Below the pieces are notes generated by a model. The model was not told where the DNA came from and made no database searches. It was given only the letters and a program-made list of their open reading frames with translations. A program made the translations under genes and the position numbers. From Pectobacterium sp. A5351 (lineage in GTDB: Bacteria > Pseudomonadota > Gammaproteobacteria > Enterobacterales > Enterobacteriaceae): a DNA stretch of 64,000 nucleotides. The stretch spans positions 2,294,001 through 2,358,000 of the forward strand of contig NZ_CP116477.1 in NCBI RefSeq assembly GCF_028335745.1, given 5' to 3'. Shown piece after piece: positions 27,300 to 36,683 of this stretch (position 1 is its first letter; the number at the start of each line of letters is the position of its first letter).

Positions 27300-28400
27300 A
27301 TGAAGTCTCATGCTGAGGTGGTCAAAACTCGCCATCATGAATATTCCCTCATTTTTCCCGTTATTGCGCTGGCCGTGCTCTACATGTGGGGCAGTTCACA
27401 AGATTTTATCGCCATTCTCGGTATTAACGCCCTCGCATTAGCCGGCATACTTTTCAGCGCGTTCAGCGTGGTACGTCACGCCGACGTGCTCGCACACCGT
27501 CTGGGTGAACCCTACGGGTCGTTAATCCTCAGCCTGTCCGTCGTCATTCTGGAGGTCAGCCTGATTTCAGCGCTGATGGCAACCGGTGACGCGGGCCCGG
27601 ACCTGATGCGTGACACCCTCTATTCGATTATCGTGATTGTCACCGGCGGCCTGGTCGGTTTCGCCCTCTTGCTCGGCGGCCGCAAATTCGCGACGCAGTA
27701 TGTTAACCTCAGCGGCATCAAGCAGTACCTGATGGCGATCTTCCCATTGGCGGTGATTGTGCTGGTTTTCCCCAGCGCCTTGCCCGATGGCAATTTCAGC
27801 GTATCGCAGTCGCTGATTATTGCTGCGATTTCCGCAGCGATGTACGGGGTGTTTCTGTTAATCCAAACGCGTACGCACCAAAGCCTGTTTGTGTATGAGC
27901 ACGAAGACGAAGGCGACGGCGACGATCCTCATCACGGTAAACCGTCTGCTCACAGTTCGCTGTGGCACACTGGCTGGCTTCTGATTCACCTGATTGCCGT
28001 TATCGCGGTAACCAAGATGAACTCCATGCCGCTGGAAACGCTGCTGACCGAAATGAACGCACCGACGCAGTTTACCGGCTTCCTGGTTGCGCTGTTAATC
28101 CTCTCGCCTGAAGGGCTGGGAGCGATCCGCGCCGTCCTGAAAAATCAGGTGCAGCGTGCTATGAACCTGTTTTTCGGTTCCGTGCTGGCAACCATTTCAC
28201 TGACGGTTCCTACCGTTACGATCATCGCCATGATCACTGGCCGCACGCTGAACTTCGGTCTGGATATGCCGCACATCGTGGTGATGCTGTCGGTGCTGGT
28301 GCTGTGCCACATTACGTTCTCCACCGGCAGAACCAACGTATTAAGCGGTAGTGCGCATCTGGCGCTCTTTGCCGCCTATCTGATCACCATCACGCTGTAA
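27300..28400 (+). CDS. chaA: Sodium-potassium/calcium:proton antiporter
   Basis: ChaA exchanges Na+, K+ or Ca2+ for protons at alkaline pH or high salt in the inner membrane. The 366 residues match the E. coli length exactly. About eleven hydrophobic segments are present with the cation-exchanger repeats EPYGSLILSLSVVILEVSLI and LLILSPEGLGAIRAVLKN, whose acidic residues bind the cation. A His/Asp/Glu-rich cytoplasmic loop (EHEDEGDGDDPHH) sits between the two halves. AAGGAG precedes the ATG. It is followed by a stem-loop and then dauA in the same direction. Confidence 0.93.
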   Translation: MKSHAEVVKTRHHEYSLIFPVIALAVLYMWGSSQDFIAILGINALALAGILFSAFSVVRHADVLAHRLGEPYGSLILSLSVVILEVSLISALMATGDAGPDLMRDTLYSIIVIVTGGLVGFALLLGGRKFATQYVNLSGIKQYLMAIFPLAVIVLVFPSALPDGNFSVSQSLIIAAISAAMYGVFLLIQTRTHQSLFVYEHEDEGDGDDPHHGKPSAHSSLWHTGWLLIHLIAVIAVTKMNSMPLETLLTEMNAPTQFTGFLVALLILSPEGLGAIRAVLKNQVQRAMNLFFGSVLATISLTVPTVTIIAMITGRTLNFGLDMPHIVVMLSVLVLCHITFSTGRTNVLSGSAHLALFAAYLITITL

Positions 28401-28407
28401 CCCCTCT

Positions 28408-28433
28408 GCCGACGCGGTTTTCGCCGCGTCGGC
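28408..28433 (+). terminator. Stem-loop after chaA
   Basis: GCCGACGCGG and CCGCGTCGGC form a perfect 10-bp GC-rich stem with a 6-nt loop immediately after the chaA stop. There is no clear T-run afterwards, so termination may be partial before dauA. Confidence 0.55.
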
Positions 28434-28563
28434 TCCGCAAGACTGCACTTCTCTTGATGTATATCTGGATCTTCTGAGCGCGTCCGGCGTATCGTAAGGC
28501 TGTCGTCGACGGACCGGCAGGCCCGCCATGTTGATTTACTTCCTTACTTTGGTTTCTGCTTAG

Positions 28564-30291
28564 ATGAAAACGCACGGAATTAACGGCATCAGGCCGTTCA
28601 GCGCGCTGATTGACGCGTGCTGGCGCGAAAAATATACGCTGCAACGTTTTACCCATGACATTATCGCTGGCGTTACCGTCGGTATCATCGCCATTCCCCT
28701 GGCGATGGCTCTGGCCATCGCCAGCGGCGTTCCTCCACAGTACGGGCTCTATACCTCGGCGATTGCCGGGATCGTTATCGCCCTCAGCGGCGGTTCGCGC
28801 TACAGCGTGTCAGGCCCGACAGCCGCCTTTGTCGTTATTTTGTACCCGGTGTCGCAACAGTTCGGACTCTCCGGCCTGCTGATTGCTACTTTGCTTTCCG
28901 GCGTGTTTCTGCTGCTGATGGGGATCTGTCGCTTCGGCCGCCTGATTGAATACATTCCGCTTTCCGTGACGCTGGGGTTTACCTCCGGGATCGCCATCAC
29001 CATCGGTACCATGCAAATCAAGGATTTCTTCGGCTTGCAGATGGCCGTGGTGCCCGAACATTACGTCGAAAAAGTGGCGGCGCTGGCACAATCGCTGCCT
29101 ACCCTGCACCTTGCGGATACGCTGATTGGAGCCACGACGCTGCTGGTTCTCATCGTCTGGCCCAGACTCGGTATTCGCCTGCCCGGCCATTTACCCGCAC
29201 TGCTGGCAGGCGTCGCGGTGATGGGAATCATGTCGCTGCTCGGTGAAAATGTGGCCACCATCGGTTCCCGGTTCAGCTATATGCTGGCGGATGGTTCGCA
29301 AGGGCAAGGCATCCCGCCCATCCTGCCGCAACTCATTCTGCCGTGGGATATTCCGTCACCAGATGGAAAGACGATGACGCTGGATTGGCAAAGTATTTCC
29401 GCTCTGTTGCCTGCTGCATTCTCTATGGCGATGCTGGGCGCGATTGAGTCGCTACTGTGTGCGGTCGTACTGGATGGGATGACGGGCAAAAAACACCATT
29501 CTAACGCGGAGTTGATGGGACAAGGCTTCGGTAACATTATCGCTCCGTTCTTTGGCGGTATTACCGCAACCGCCGCAATTGCCCGCTCCGCCGCCAACGT
29601 ACGCGCAGGCGCAAACTCGCCGATTTCCGCCGTGGTTCACGCACTGTTGGTGCTATTGGCGCTGCTGATCCTTGCGCCGTGGCTGTCTTATCTGCCGCTG
29701 GCGGCAATGGCGTCGCTGCTGCTGATTGTCGCCTGGAACATGAGCGAAGCACATAAGGTGGTAGATTTACTGTGTCACGGTCCGAAAGACGACATCATTG
29801 TGATGCTGCTTTGCATGTCGTTGACCGTACTGTTTGACATGGTGATCGCCATTACGGTCGGCATCGTGCTGGCGTCCCTGCTCTTCATGCGGCGCATCGC
29901 GCAGATGACTCGCCTGAGCGAACTGCCGGACACCAAAATACCGGACCATCTGGTCCTGCGCGTTAACGGCCCGCTGTTTTTCGCCGCGGCAGAGCGCATC
30001 TTCAACGATCTGACCGTGCGCAGCGAAGGCTATCAAAATATCATCTTGCAGTGGGATGCGGTGCCAGTGCTGGATGCGGGCGGACTTAATGCCTTCCTGC
30101 GCTTTAGCGACACATTGCCAGAAGGCAAGCAACTCATCATCACCGACATTCCCTTCCAGCCGTTAAAAACGCTGGCGCGGGCAAAAGTTCATCCGATTGA
30201 AGGACGGCTCAGCTTCTACGGTTCATTAGCGCAGGCGATTGAGGCAACGAGGGAAATAAACAAGAGTGTTCAATTGCAATATCGTGATTAA
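28564..30291 (+). CDS. dauA: SulP-family C4-dicarboxylic acid transporter
   Basis: DauA (YchM) carries succinate and other C4-dicarboxylates at acidic pH. The 575-residue product follows the E. coli sequence closely: [20 protein letters not shown] at the start of the first helix, the SulP signature [30 protein letters not shown], and a C-terminal cytoplasmic STAS domain with [20 protein letters not shown]. About 14 membrane segments are expected. It is preceded by chaA on the same strand and followed by an ERIC-type repeat and an AT-rich islet, where synteny with E. coli breaks. Confidence 0.93.
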   Translation: MKTHGINGIRPFSALIDACWREKYTLQRFTHDIIAGVTVGIIAIPLAMALAIASGVPPQYGLYTSAIAGIVIALSGGSRYSVSGPTAAFVVILYPVSQQFGLSGLLIATLLSGVFLLLMGICRFGRLIEYIPLSVTLGFTSGIAITIGTMQIKDFFGLQMAVVPEHYVEKVAALAQSLPTLHLADTLIGATTLLVLIVWPRLGIRLPGHLPALLAGVAVMGIMSLLGENVATIGSRFSYMLADGSQGQGIPPILPQLILPWDIPSPDGKTMTLDWQSISALLPAAFSMAMLGAIESLLCAVVLDGMTGKKHHSNAELMGQGFGNIIAPFFGGITATAAIARSAANVRAGANSPISAVVHALLVLLALLILAPWLSYLPLAAMASLLLIVAWNMSEAHKVVDLLCHGPKDDIIVMLLCMSLTVLFDMVIAITVGIVLASLLFMRRIAQMTRLSELPDTKIPDHLVLRVNGPLFFAAAERIFNDLTVRSEGYQNIILQWDAVPVLDAGGLNAFLRFSDTLPEGKQLIITDIPFQPLKTLARAKVHPIEGRLSFYGSLAQAIEATREINKSVQLQYRD

Positions 30292-30321
30292 ATCCGGTTA
30301 TGATATTCACCTGATGCATTC

Positions 30322-30491
30322 TATACCTTAAATAATTCGAGTTGCAGGACAAAACGTTATCGTTTTGAACAACGCAACGCGTTGGCACGCCAGGGCGGCA
30401 AGGGAAAGCATGCCAATAAACTGGCTCAAGTCAGTGATTTGGTCGCCTAGACGCAGCCACCACACATGCAGCGTGAAGTATGACGGGTATA
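30322..30491 (+). repeat. ERIC-type element with internal insertion (left edge of AT-rich islet)
   Basis: The left end TATACCTTAAATAATTCGAG and right end GAAGTATGACGGGTATA are the ERIC termini seen in the canonical 127-bp copy at 54515. At 170 bp, this copy has an inserted or replaced core. It ends just before the two unrecognised genes at 30.6-32.2 kb. Confidence 0.75.
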
Positions 30492-30524
30492 TCTACATTT
30501 CCCTAGGTTACGTCTAAAGTGGAC

Positions 30525-30550
30525 ACAGGGCAGCAAAACGTCTGCCCTGT
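30525..30550. terminator. Stem-loop downstream of the 30.6-32.2 kb genes
   Basis: ACAGGGCAG and CTGCCCTGT pair as a 9-bp stem with an 8-nt loop, about 80 bp past the stop of the minus-strand gene ending at 30628. Possibly the end of that transcript. Confidence 0.45.
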
Positions 30551-30627
30551 ATCGCCTACTCACCCTACAAACAGATACTAAGTATGCTAGTACTTATCAT
30601 GGGCCATGAGATTAGGCTCAATCGCCT

Positions 30628-31134
30628 TTAATCCGGAATATTTTCAACTATCAGTGCGTTTTCTCCATAAAAATTACCCGAATTATCCTGTAGTACAATC
30701 CAACCAGGAACGGTCGCATTGGGCTCAAGATGTGCCGCACCAACGACAATAATATAAAAAGGCATATTTTTCGTATCTTTGTGTTTCCTAACATAATTCT
30801 GGATAGTTTTCCTTTGTAATAGTTGTCGTTCCGGTCCATACGTCTTCTTATCGTTATCGAAACCATATACATTATTATCACTATCTACCATGAGTTGCTT
30901 TAATATATCTTTATCCTTACCATTAGGCTTATCTTCCAGAATAACGGTTAACTCTCCATCATATTCAATTTTAGAAATAAGACCGTCATTATCCTCATCA
31001 GGCACAACTTCAAGTAACAAGACATACTTATCTTTTTTTATATCGAAGCCAGTTTTTTTAAACAGGGATTCAGCACCTTGAGAGATGCAACCATCCTCAT
31101 TGTGAACGTCGCCGATAAAAATCAATGTCGTCAT
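30628..31134 (-). CDS. Unrecognised 168-residue protein with GxxH/E/GxxHL-type motifs
   Basis: I do not recognise this gene securely. From ATG 31134, with CGAGGTGA upstream, it encodes 168 residues, AT-rich and lysine/aspartate-rich, with no signal peptide or membrane segment. LIFIGDVHN near residues 4-12, LLLEVVPDE near 39-47, an Arg-containing YGPERQLLQRKTI, and IIVVGAAHLEP near 128-138 recall, in order, the GxxH...E...R...GxxHL pattern of the ChaN/TIKI/EreA-like superfamily. That link is tentative. The next gene upstream, on the same strand, is 110 bp away and equally unknown; the two probably form one unit. Nucleotide composition differs from the flanking folM and dauA genes, suggesting transfer. 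Confidence 0.55.
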   Translation of the reverse strand: MTTLIFIGDVHNEDGCISQGAESLFKKTGFDIKKDKYVLLLEVVPDEDNDGLISKIEYDGELTVILEDKPNGKDKDILKQLMVDSDNNVYGFDNDKKTYGPERQLLQRKTIQNYVRKHKDTKNMPFYIIVVGAAHLEPNATVPGWIVLQDNSGNFYGENALIVENIPD

Positions 31135-31243
31135 ATTCACCTCGAAAAATAGACTCGTAAATAATTCGCTCAAATAGTGAGCAATGATTAATCATGTCGA
31201 TTTTAACTACTCTAACCTTTCTGCCCTTCACGAAGAAATTTTA

Positions 31244-32224
31244 TTATTTCGGATCGGCTTTAATTGCCTTTGGCGACATGAGCGCACTAATTTCAACGTC
31301 CGTCTTCCCCGTCAATTGTTTTATTGCCGAGTTAATTGCTTGCATATCATTAGCTACATTCCCCATTATCGTATCCATATCAAAATAGTTCATATTAAAT
31401 GCAAACTTGCTAACGGATGATTTCCCAATAGAGACTTTCCACGATCGTTGGTCAATATGCAGATACATCGTTCTCACCTTACAATCATACATCGCAGGGA
31501 TTCCCGAACTGCCTCCCGTTCCTGCCACAGTGTCAAAATAGTAATAAGTCAGGAAGTGATCGACAGAAGACGATTCGCTTTCAAACGAAAAATTCACTGA
31601 TTTTAACTGATTGACCACACCCGTTAAAATACTATCCAACTCTTTCATTGCTCTGTCTGGCAGGCCAAATCCGCCGAATAACTGTGTCAAAAATTCAAGA
31701 TGTAGCTCAGCACTGGTGACTTGCTTCTGAAAACTTTGGCTCACAACGCTAGAAACGGGCAAATAGGATGCCATGGCTTTGACAGCGCCCCCCGATATGA
31801 CATAGCTCCGCCATTTTGCCATAGATTGAGTAAATAGGGCCGCTTGCTTAGGATCGGTAATATCATACCCTCCTGGTTTTTCATTATAAATACAATACGC
31901 CGCCAATGTAGAAATATAAGACTCTAACGTCCTAACCTGGCTCAACATTTGGAGCATGGTATTGTCTATTTTGTTTTCCGGCACCGTGACAACAGATGTC
32001 GTACTCGGTATTTTTACCGCATTGTTAAGAATATCATTTAAACTTTCTGTTGAGGGAGTACCAGCAGGTTCAGCCTCATCCTTTAGAAAAATTTGACGTC
32101 CAGATAATAGACTGCGATTTAATCTCACATGAGATTTTGTGATTGCATAGGAAAACTGCCGAGAAGATAATTCAATAATATCTCTTGCTTCATTACTGAG
32201 AGTCATGGATATATTCCTATTCAT
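31244..32224 (-). CDS. Unrecognised 326-residue protein in an ERIC-bracketed AT-rich islet
   Basis: I do not recognise this protein. It has no evident signal peptide or membrane span. The N-terminal 90 residues are rich in Ser/Thr; the middle (about 90-210) looks helical (LQMLSQVRTLESYISTLAAY, KQVTSAELHLEFLTQLFGG). The last third is beta-like with HFLTYYYFDTVAGTGGSSG and RTMYLHIDQRSWKVSIGKS. Only two cysteines occur (111 and 248). The start at 32224 is preceded by AT-rich sequence; a later Met7 is possible. It sits upstream of the 168-residue gene on the same strand. A secreted effector, toxin or virulence factor is conceivable given location and composition, but nothing in the sequence proves it. 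Confidence 0.5.
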   Translation of the reverse strand: MNRNISMTLSNEARDIIELSSRQFSYAITKSHVRLNRSLLSGRQIFLKDEAEPAGTPSTESLNDILNNAVKIPSTTSVVTVPENKIDNTMLQMLSQVRTLESYISTLAAYCIYNEKPGGYDITDPKQAALFTQSMAKWRSYVISGGAVKAMASYLPVSSVVSQSFQKQVTSAELHLEFLTQLFGGFGLPDRAMKELDSILTGVVNQLKSVNFSFESESSSVDHFLTYYYFDTVAGTGGSSGIPAMYDCKVRTMYLHIDQRSWKVSIGKSSVSKFAFNMNYFDMDTIMGNVANDMQAINSAIKQLTGKTDVEISALMSPKAIKADPK

Positions 32225-32580
32225 AGAGGTGAATGTTTACAGGATAACTTCATCGTTTTATATCTGATATACCAGAGTCTATCAGGATAGAGGCGATTGG
32301 TATAAGCCATATGGTACCAGCAGCGAGAATACGCCTATCCACATACGCTATACGTCACACCATCGAACACTTTTAGGATTTAAAACGAAAAAAAATAAAA
32401 AACCAAGAGATAGATTCTAAATATCAGCATTAAATAAATAGCACAGAGAAAAACATTCACAAATTTTTTATTCGATCTGATTGATTAATCCTTTTAATGA
32501 TCATGAGAATAATTCTCCTCACAAGAGGGTACATCTCAATGCTCCCTTTAAATCCCGATTTAATTAGCAATTAAACACGT

Positions 32581-33050
32581 TCACCACCTTGTCATTAACG
32601 CATAAAAGTGAATGGCGTTATAAAATCCTTTGTGTTGTTTGTATTTATTCCTTGTTTTTTTCTGAGAGAAATCGGACGGACGGTCGTCCCGCAGCGTTAA
32701 ATCCAGTGCCGCGTCACATTCGCGGCTAATGGTGCTCAGTTGCTCGTTCGTCAACGAATAAGGCAGTTGGATATCAACACATTCAAGCCTTGCTGGCGTG
32801 CCAGCGTAATCAGCCTGATAATGTTGGTTCCGTCACTCACCTGCGTAAGCAGCACCTGTAGCGCCAGTCCCTTCAGCCGCTCTTTCGGCGCACTCTGCCG
32901 AGCCGTCTTGATCACCATGCCAAAAATCGGCATCACGCCGTACATCGCATCCATGAAGCGCCAGCGTTTCTTACACAGCGCCGCCAAATAATCCGTATAG
33001 TCCAGACAGAGTTGCTCACCGGAACTTGTAGACTCAGGGGACTTTTCCAT
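32581..33050 (-). pseudogene. Frameshifted small gene of unknown family
   Basis: ATG 33050 follows GGAGGG and opens 99 residues (MEKSPESTSSGEQLCLDYTD...) ending prematurely at 32751. In the next frame, from about 32790, a coherent continuation reads VDIQLPYSLTNEQLSTISRE then CDAALDLTLRDDRPSDFSQKK, running to a stop at 32581. Removing one GT from AATGTGTTGAT joins the two as ...GLNVDIQLPYS..., so a dinucleotide duplication is the likely lesion. The encoded family is not recognised; it has no membrane segment. The lesion or a sequencing error explains the break. The 356-bp gap to the next gene at 32224 is AT-rich and otherwise empty. Confidence 0.5.
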
Positions 33051-33118
33051 ATTCCCTCCTCTCCTCTTCGCCAGTGTTTTGCTGCGCACTACCCTGACGG
33101 GTATAAAACCGTAAGTGA

Positions 33119-33387
<269 letters not shown>

Positions 33388-33454
33388 GTGGTTAATTCAG
33401 GTATATTGTCACGCTTCGCCCCCCTTTTGACTAACGTGTTAAGGAGACCTCATT

Positions 33455-34177
33455 GTGACAACTTTTTCTTCTGCTCCCGTGTTAATTACCGGCGGCGCAC
33501 GTCGTATCGGGCTGGCACTGGCGCGTTCGTTTCTCGCTCAGTCTATTCCGGTCGTCATCAGCTATCGCACGCCTTATACCGAACTGGAAGCTCTACAGCA
33601 AGACGGCGCAGTTTGTCTGACCGCTGATTTCTCTACCACGAAAAACATCTATGCGTTTGCTGAGCAGATCAAATCATTCACGCCACGGCTGCGCGCCATT
33701 ATTCACAATGCCAGCCGCTGGGAGCCAGAAAGCCCCACCACACCGCCAGAACAAACGCTGGCCGATATGCTGCAAATTCATGTCTATACGCCCTACTTGC
33801 TCAACCAGTTACTGGAATCTTGCCTGCGTGGGCAAGGTGTTGCTGGCGCGGATATCATCCATCTAACGGATTACGTGGTAGAAAAAGGCAGCGACAAACA
33901 CATTGCCTATGCCGCCAGTAAAGCGGCGCTGGATAACATGACGCGTTCGTTTGCCCGCAAATTGTCGCCTGAGGTGAAAGTCAACGCGATCGCTCCGGGT
34001 CTAATCCTGTTTAATGAACAGGATGACGACTCCTATCGTCAACAGGCGCTGGACAAGTCTCTGATGAAAATCGCCCCCGGCGAAGAGGAAATTGTCCGAC
34101 TCGTGGATTATCTTTTCAGCAGCAACTACGTCACCGGGAAAACGCTGGGTGTTGATGGTGGGCGGGCTTTGCGTTAA
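33455..34177 (+). CDS. folM: Dihydromonapterin/dihydrofolate reductase of the SDR family
   Basis: FolM reduces dihydromonapterin to tetrahydromonapterin with NADPH. The 240-residue SDR has TGGARRIGLALARSF (about 11-25) for cofactor binding, the arginine pair typical of pteridine reductases, HNASRWEPES in place of NNAG, YAASKAALDNMTRSFA for the catalytic Tyr and Lys, and GVDGGRALR at the end. The start is GTG 33455 with AAGGAG eight bases upstream. In E. coli folM lies next to rstAB as here, supporting the name. Confidence 0.9.
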   Translation: MTTFSSAPVLITGGARRIGLALARSFLAQSIPVVISYRTPYTELEALQQDGAVCLTADFSTTKNIYAFAEQIKSFTPRLRAIIHNASRWEPESPTTPPEQTLADMLQIHVYTPYLLNQLLESCLRGQGVAGADIIHLTDYVVEKGSDKHIAYAASKAALDNMTRSFARKLSPEVKVNAIAPGLILFNEQDDDSYRQQALDKSLMKIAPGEEEIVRLVDYLFSSNYVTGKTLGVDGGRALR

Positions 34178-34458
34178 ATACCTATCCGATCAGTAAGGCT
34201 TCCTGCATCCAGATATTTATCTGCTCAATCGGTTTCATTTTCAGTGCGATTCCCAGTGAAGTCATCGATAATGGTGGCGTGATCGTTCTCGGTAAACAAC
34301 GAGAATCCGGTACGATATCACCGACAAAAGCATGCACCGAAACTTATCTAATTTTGTCTAATAAACAAATACTTAATACCAATTTACGCTTCATTTCTCG
34401 TTTATCGCCTGTCATCAGGCTATGCTATCAGGAATGAGATGGGGATGACGTAGATACC

Positions 34459-35196
34459 ATGCATAAGATTGTTTTTATAGAAGATGATACCGAGGTGGGG
34501 AAATTGATCGCAGCCTACCTCGGCAAGCATGACATTGATGTTCAGGTTGAAGCTCGCGGCGATCAAGCATTGGCCTTTATTGAACAGCAGCAGCCCGACC
34601 TTGTGCTGTTAGACATCATGCTGCCCGGCAAAGATGGTATGACCATCTGCCGGGAATTGCGGCCACAGTACAGCGGCCCGATTGTGTTGTTGACGTCGCT
34701 GGACAGTGATATGAACCATATTCTGGCACTGGAAATGGGTGCCGATGATTACATTCTGAAAACCACACCACCTGCCGTTTTACTCGCTCGCCTGCGCCTG
34801 CATTTGCGGCAATATGCCACCGCGCCCCAAGCCGTGGCAGAAACAGCCGCGCCTGCCGCATTGCAGGTGCATAAATCCCTGCACTTCGGCCTGCTCTGCA
34901 TCGATCCCGTCAATCGTGAAGTGACATTAGGGCAAGAGCACATCGTGTTATCCACTGCGGATTTCGATCTGCTCTGGCAACTGGCGACCCACGCAGGCCA
35001 CATCATGGATCGGGATGCGCTGCTGAAAAACCTGCGCGGCGTCACCTACGATGGTATGGATCGCAGTATTGATGTCGCAATTTCCCGCCTGCGTAAAAAA
35101 TTATATGACAATCCTCTGGAGCCGTTCCGTATCAAAACGGTGCGCAACAAAGGCTACCTATTCGCCCCCAATACGTGGGAGAGCGTCACGCTATGA
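34459..35196 (+). CDS. rstA: OmpR-type response regulator
   Basis: The 245-residue protein has an OmpR receiver (VFIEDDTEVGKLI acidic pocket, phospho-Asp in LVLLDIMLPGKDGM, Lys in ADDYILKTTPP) and a winged-helix output domain ending AISRLRKKLYDNPLEPFRIK and VRNKGYLFAPN. RstA regulates asr and other acid or envelope genes in E. coli; a site matching its box lies upstream of asr in this window. Length exceeds the E. coli protein (239) by a few residues in the linker. Its stop overlaps the rstB start (ATGA). Confidence 0.95.
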   Translation: MHKIVFIEDDTEVGKLIAAYLGKHDIDVQVEARGDQALAFIEQQQPDLVLLDIMLPGKDGMTICRELRPQYSGPIVLLTSLDSDMNHILALEMGADDYILKTTPPAVLLARLRLHLRQYATAPQAVAETAAPAALQVHKSLHFGLLCIDPVNREVTLGQEHIVLSTADFDLLWQLATHAGHIMDRDALLKNLRGVTYDGMDRSIDVAISRLRKKLYDNPLEPFRIKTVRNKGYLFAPNTWESVTL

Positions 35197-36506
35197 GAAA
35201 GCTGTTCGTCCAGTTTTTTCTGTTACTGTTCGCCTGCTTTGTCGTCATGACGCTACTGGTCGGGCTGGTTTATAAAGTCACAGCCGAACGAGCCGGCCGC
35301 CAGTCCATGGATGATCTAATGAAAAGCTCGCTCTATCTCATTCGTAATGAGCTGCGCGCGATTCCGCCCCGCGAGTGGCATAAAACCATCAATCAACTCG
35401 ATTTAAACCTGTCGTTCAAACTGCACATCGAACCGGTGAGTAAATATGCGCTGAGCCCCAAAAATCGACAGCGCCTGAATCAGGGGGAAATTATCGCACT
35501 GGATGACGAATACACGTTTATCCAACGCATCCCCCGCAGCCATTACGTTCTCGCCGTCGGCCCTATTCCTTACCTGTTCTTCCTGCACGAAATGCGGCTG
35601 CTGGATTTACTACTGGTGATGCTCATCGGGCTGTCGCTGGCGCTGCCGGTTTTCCTCTGGATGCGCCCACACTGGCAGGCCATGCTAAAACTGGAGAATG
35701 CCGCGCAGCGCCTGGGAGATGGTCATCTGGAGGAACGCATTCACTTCGATAGCACCTCAAGCCTGTACCGGCTTGGCATCGCCTTCAACCGCATGGCGGA
35801 TAACCTGAACCAGCTCATCAACAGCAAAAAGCAGTTGATTGACAATATTGCACACGAACTGCGTACGCCACTGGTCAGGCTGCGCTATCGGCTGGCCATG
35901 AGCGACAACCTGACAGAAGACGAGCAGCAGGCGTTAAACCGTGATATTGGTCAACTCGAAGCGCTGATTGACGAGCTACTGACGTATGCCAGACTCGACC
36001 GCCCGCAGGTGACGCTGCATCTTGCCAATATTGATATTCCTTCGTGGTTGCGGGCAAAAATTGACGATTTTCGGCTGATCCATCCAGGTAAACATATTTC
36101 GTTGGACATACCACATTCCGCGCAGATTGGCGCACTCGATCTACGTCTGATGGAACGTGTCCTGAATAATTTGATCGGTAACGGATTGCGCTTCTGCCAT
36201 AACCGATTACACATCAGCCTGACATCCGATGCCGAGTATATTGCCTGTCTGCAAGTCGAAGATGACGGCCCCGGTATTGCGCCCGAAAGCCGGGAAAGTG
36301 TTTTTGAACCGTTTATCCGTCTGGAGGCCGGTATCGAGAACAGCAGCGGCGGCTGTGGGCTCGGACTGGCCATTGTTCATGCTATTGCACGGGCTTATGA
36401 CGGCAGTATTACCGTGGATGAAAGCCCGCTCGGCGGCGCTCGCTTCCGTTTTTGTTGGCCGGTAAAAATCGCGACAGAGCAGGCTGCCATCACCCGTCAG
36501 CACTAG
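35193..36506 (+). CDS. rstB: Sensor histidine kinase of the RstB type
   Basis: From ATG 35193, overlapping the rstA stop, the product has 437 residues. An in-frame GTG 18 bases upstream would lie inside rstA. It has two membrane helices flanking a periplasmic sensor with AVGPIPYLFFL, a HAMP domain (DGHLEERIHFDSTSSLYRLG), a DHp helix with phospho-His in DNIAHELRTPLVRLRYRL, an N box (MERVLNNLIGNGLRFC), and G boxes (VEDDGPGIAPE, GGCGLGLAIVH). The sequence parallels E. coli RstB throughout. It controls RstA, whose target asr follows directly. Confidence 0.95.
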   Translation: MRKLFVQFFLLLFACFVVMTLLVGLVYKVTAERAGRQSMDDLMKSSLYLIRNELRAIPPREWHKTINQLDLNLSFKLHIEPVSKYALSPKNRQRLNQGEIIALDDEYTFIQRIPRSHYVLAVGPIPYLFFLHEMRLLDLLLVMLIGLSLALPVFLWMRPHWQAMLKLENAAQRLGDGHLEERIHFDSTSSLYRLGIAFNRMADNLNQLINSKKQLIDNIAHELRTPLVRLRYRLAMSDNLTEDEQQALNRDIGQLEALIDELLTYARLDRPQVTLHLANIDIPSWLRAKIDDFRLIHPGKHISLDIPHSAQIGALDLRLMERVLNNLIGNGLRFCHNRLHISLTSDAEYIACLQVEDDGPGIAPESRESVFEPFIRLEAGIENSSGGCGLGLAIVHAIARAYDGSITVDESPLGGARFRFCWPVKIATEQAAITRQH

Positions 36507-36563
36507 CGCTGAGACGGCGGCAACCCCGCCATTTTCTCCTGCTTGCCTCATTTTTCTGGCTTG

Positions 36564-36577
36564 TACATTAGGTTACA
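36564..36577 (+). promoter_or_regulatory. RstA box upstream of asr
   Basis: TACATTAGGTTACA matches the RstA consensus TACATNTNGTTACA at all but one position. It lies 107-120 bp ahead of the asr start and just after rstB, so phosphorylated RstA probably activates asr as in E. coli. Confidence 0.75.
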
Positions 36578-36683
36578 CGCCGAAACTAATCACTCACTGA
36601 AGCCACTCTCTATTTCTCCTATTCTCTCTTCACCGGCCCAACCAAGGGCTACGAAACGTGAATGAGACAATGAGGAAATGATG

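Noticed and set aside
31244..32224. Assignment as the Erwinia virulence factor Evf
   Set aside because: Similar size and lineage came to mind, but the Cys positions (111 and 248) do not fit the palmitoylated Cys209 I recall for Evf, and no sequence match can be confirmed.
32740..32991. 83-codon plus-strand frame
   Set aside because: Antisense to the frameshifted minus-strand gene, which has a good start signal and coherent continuation.
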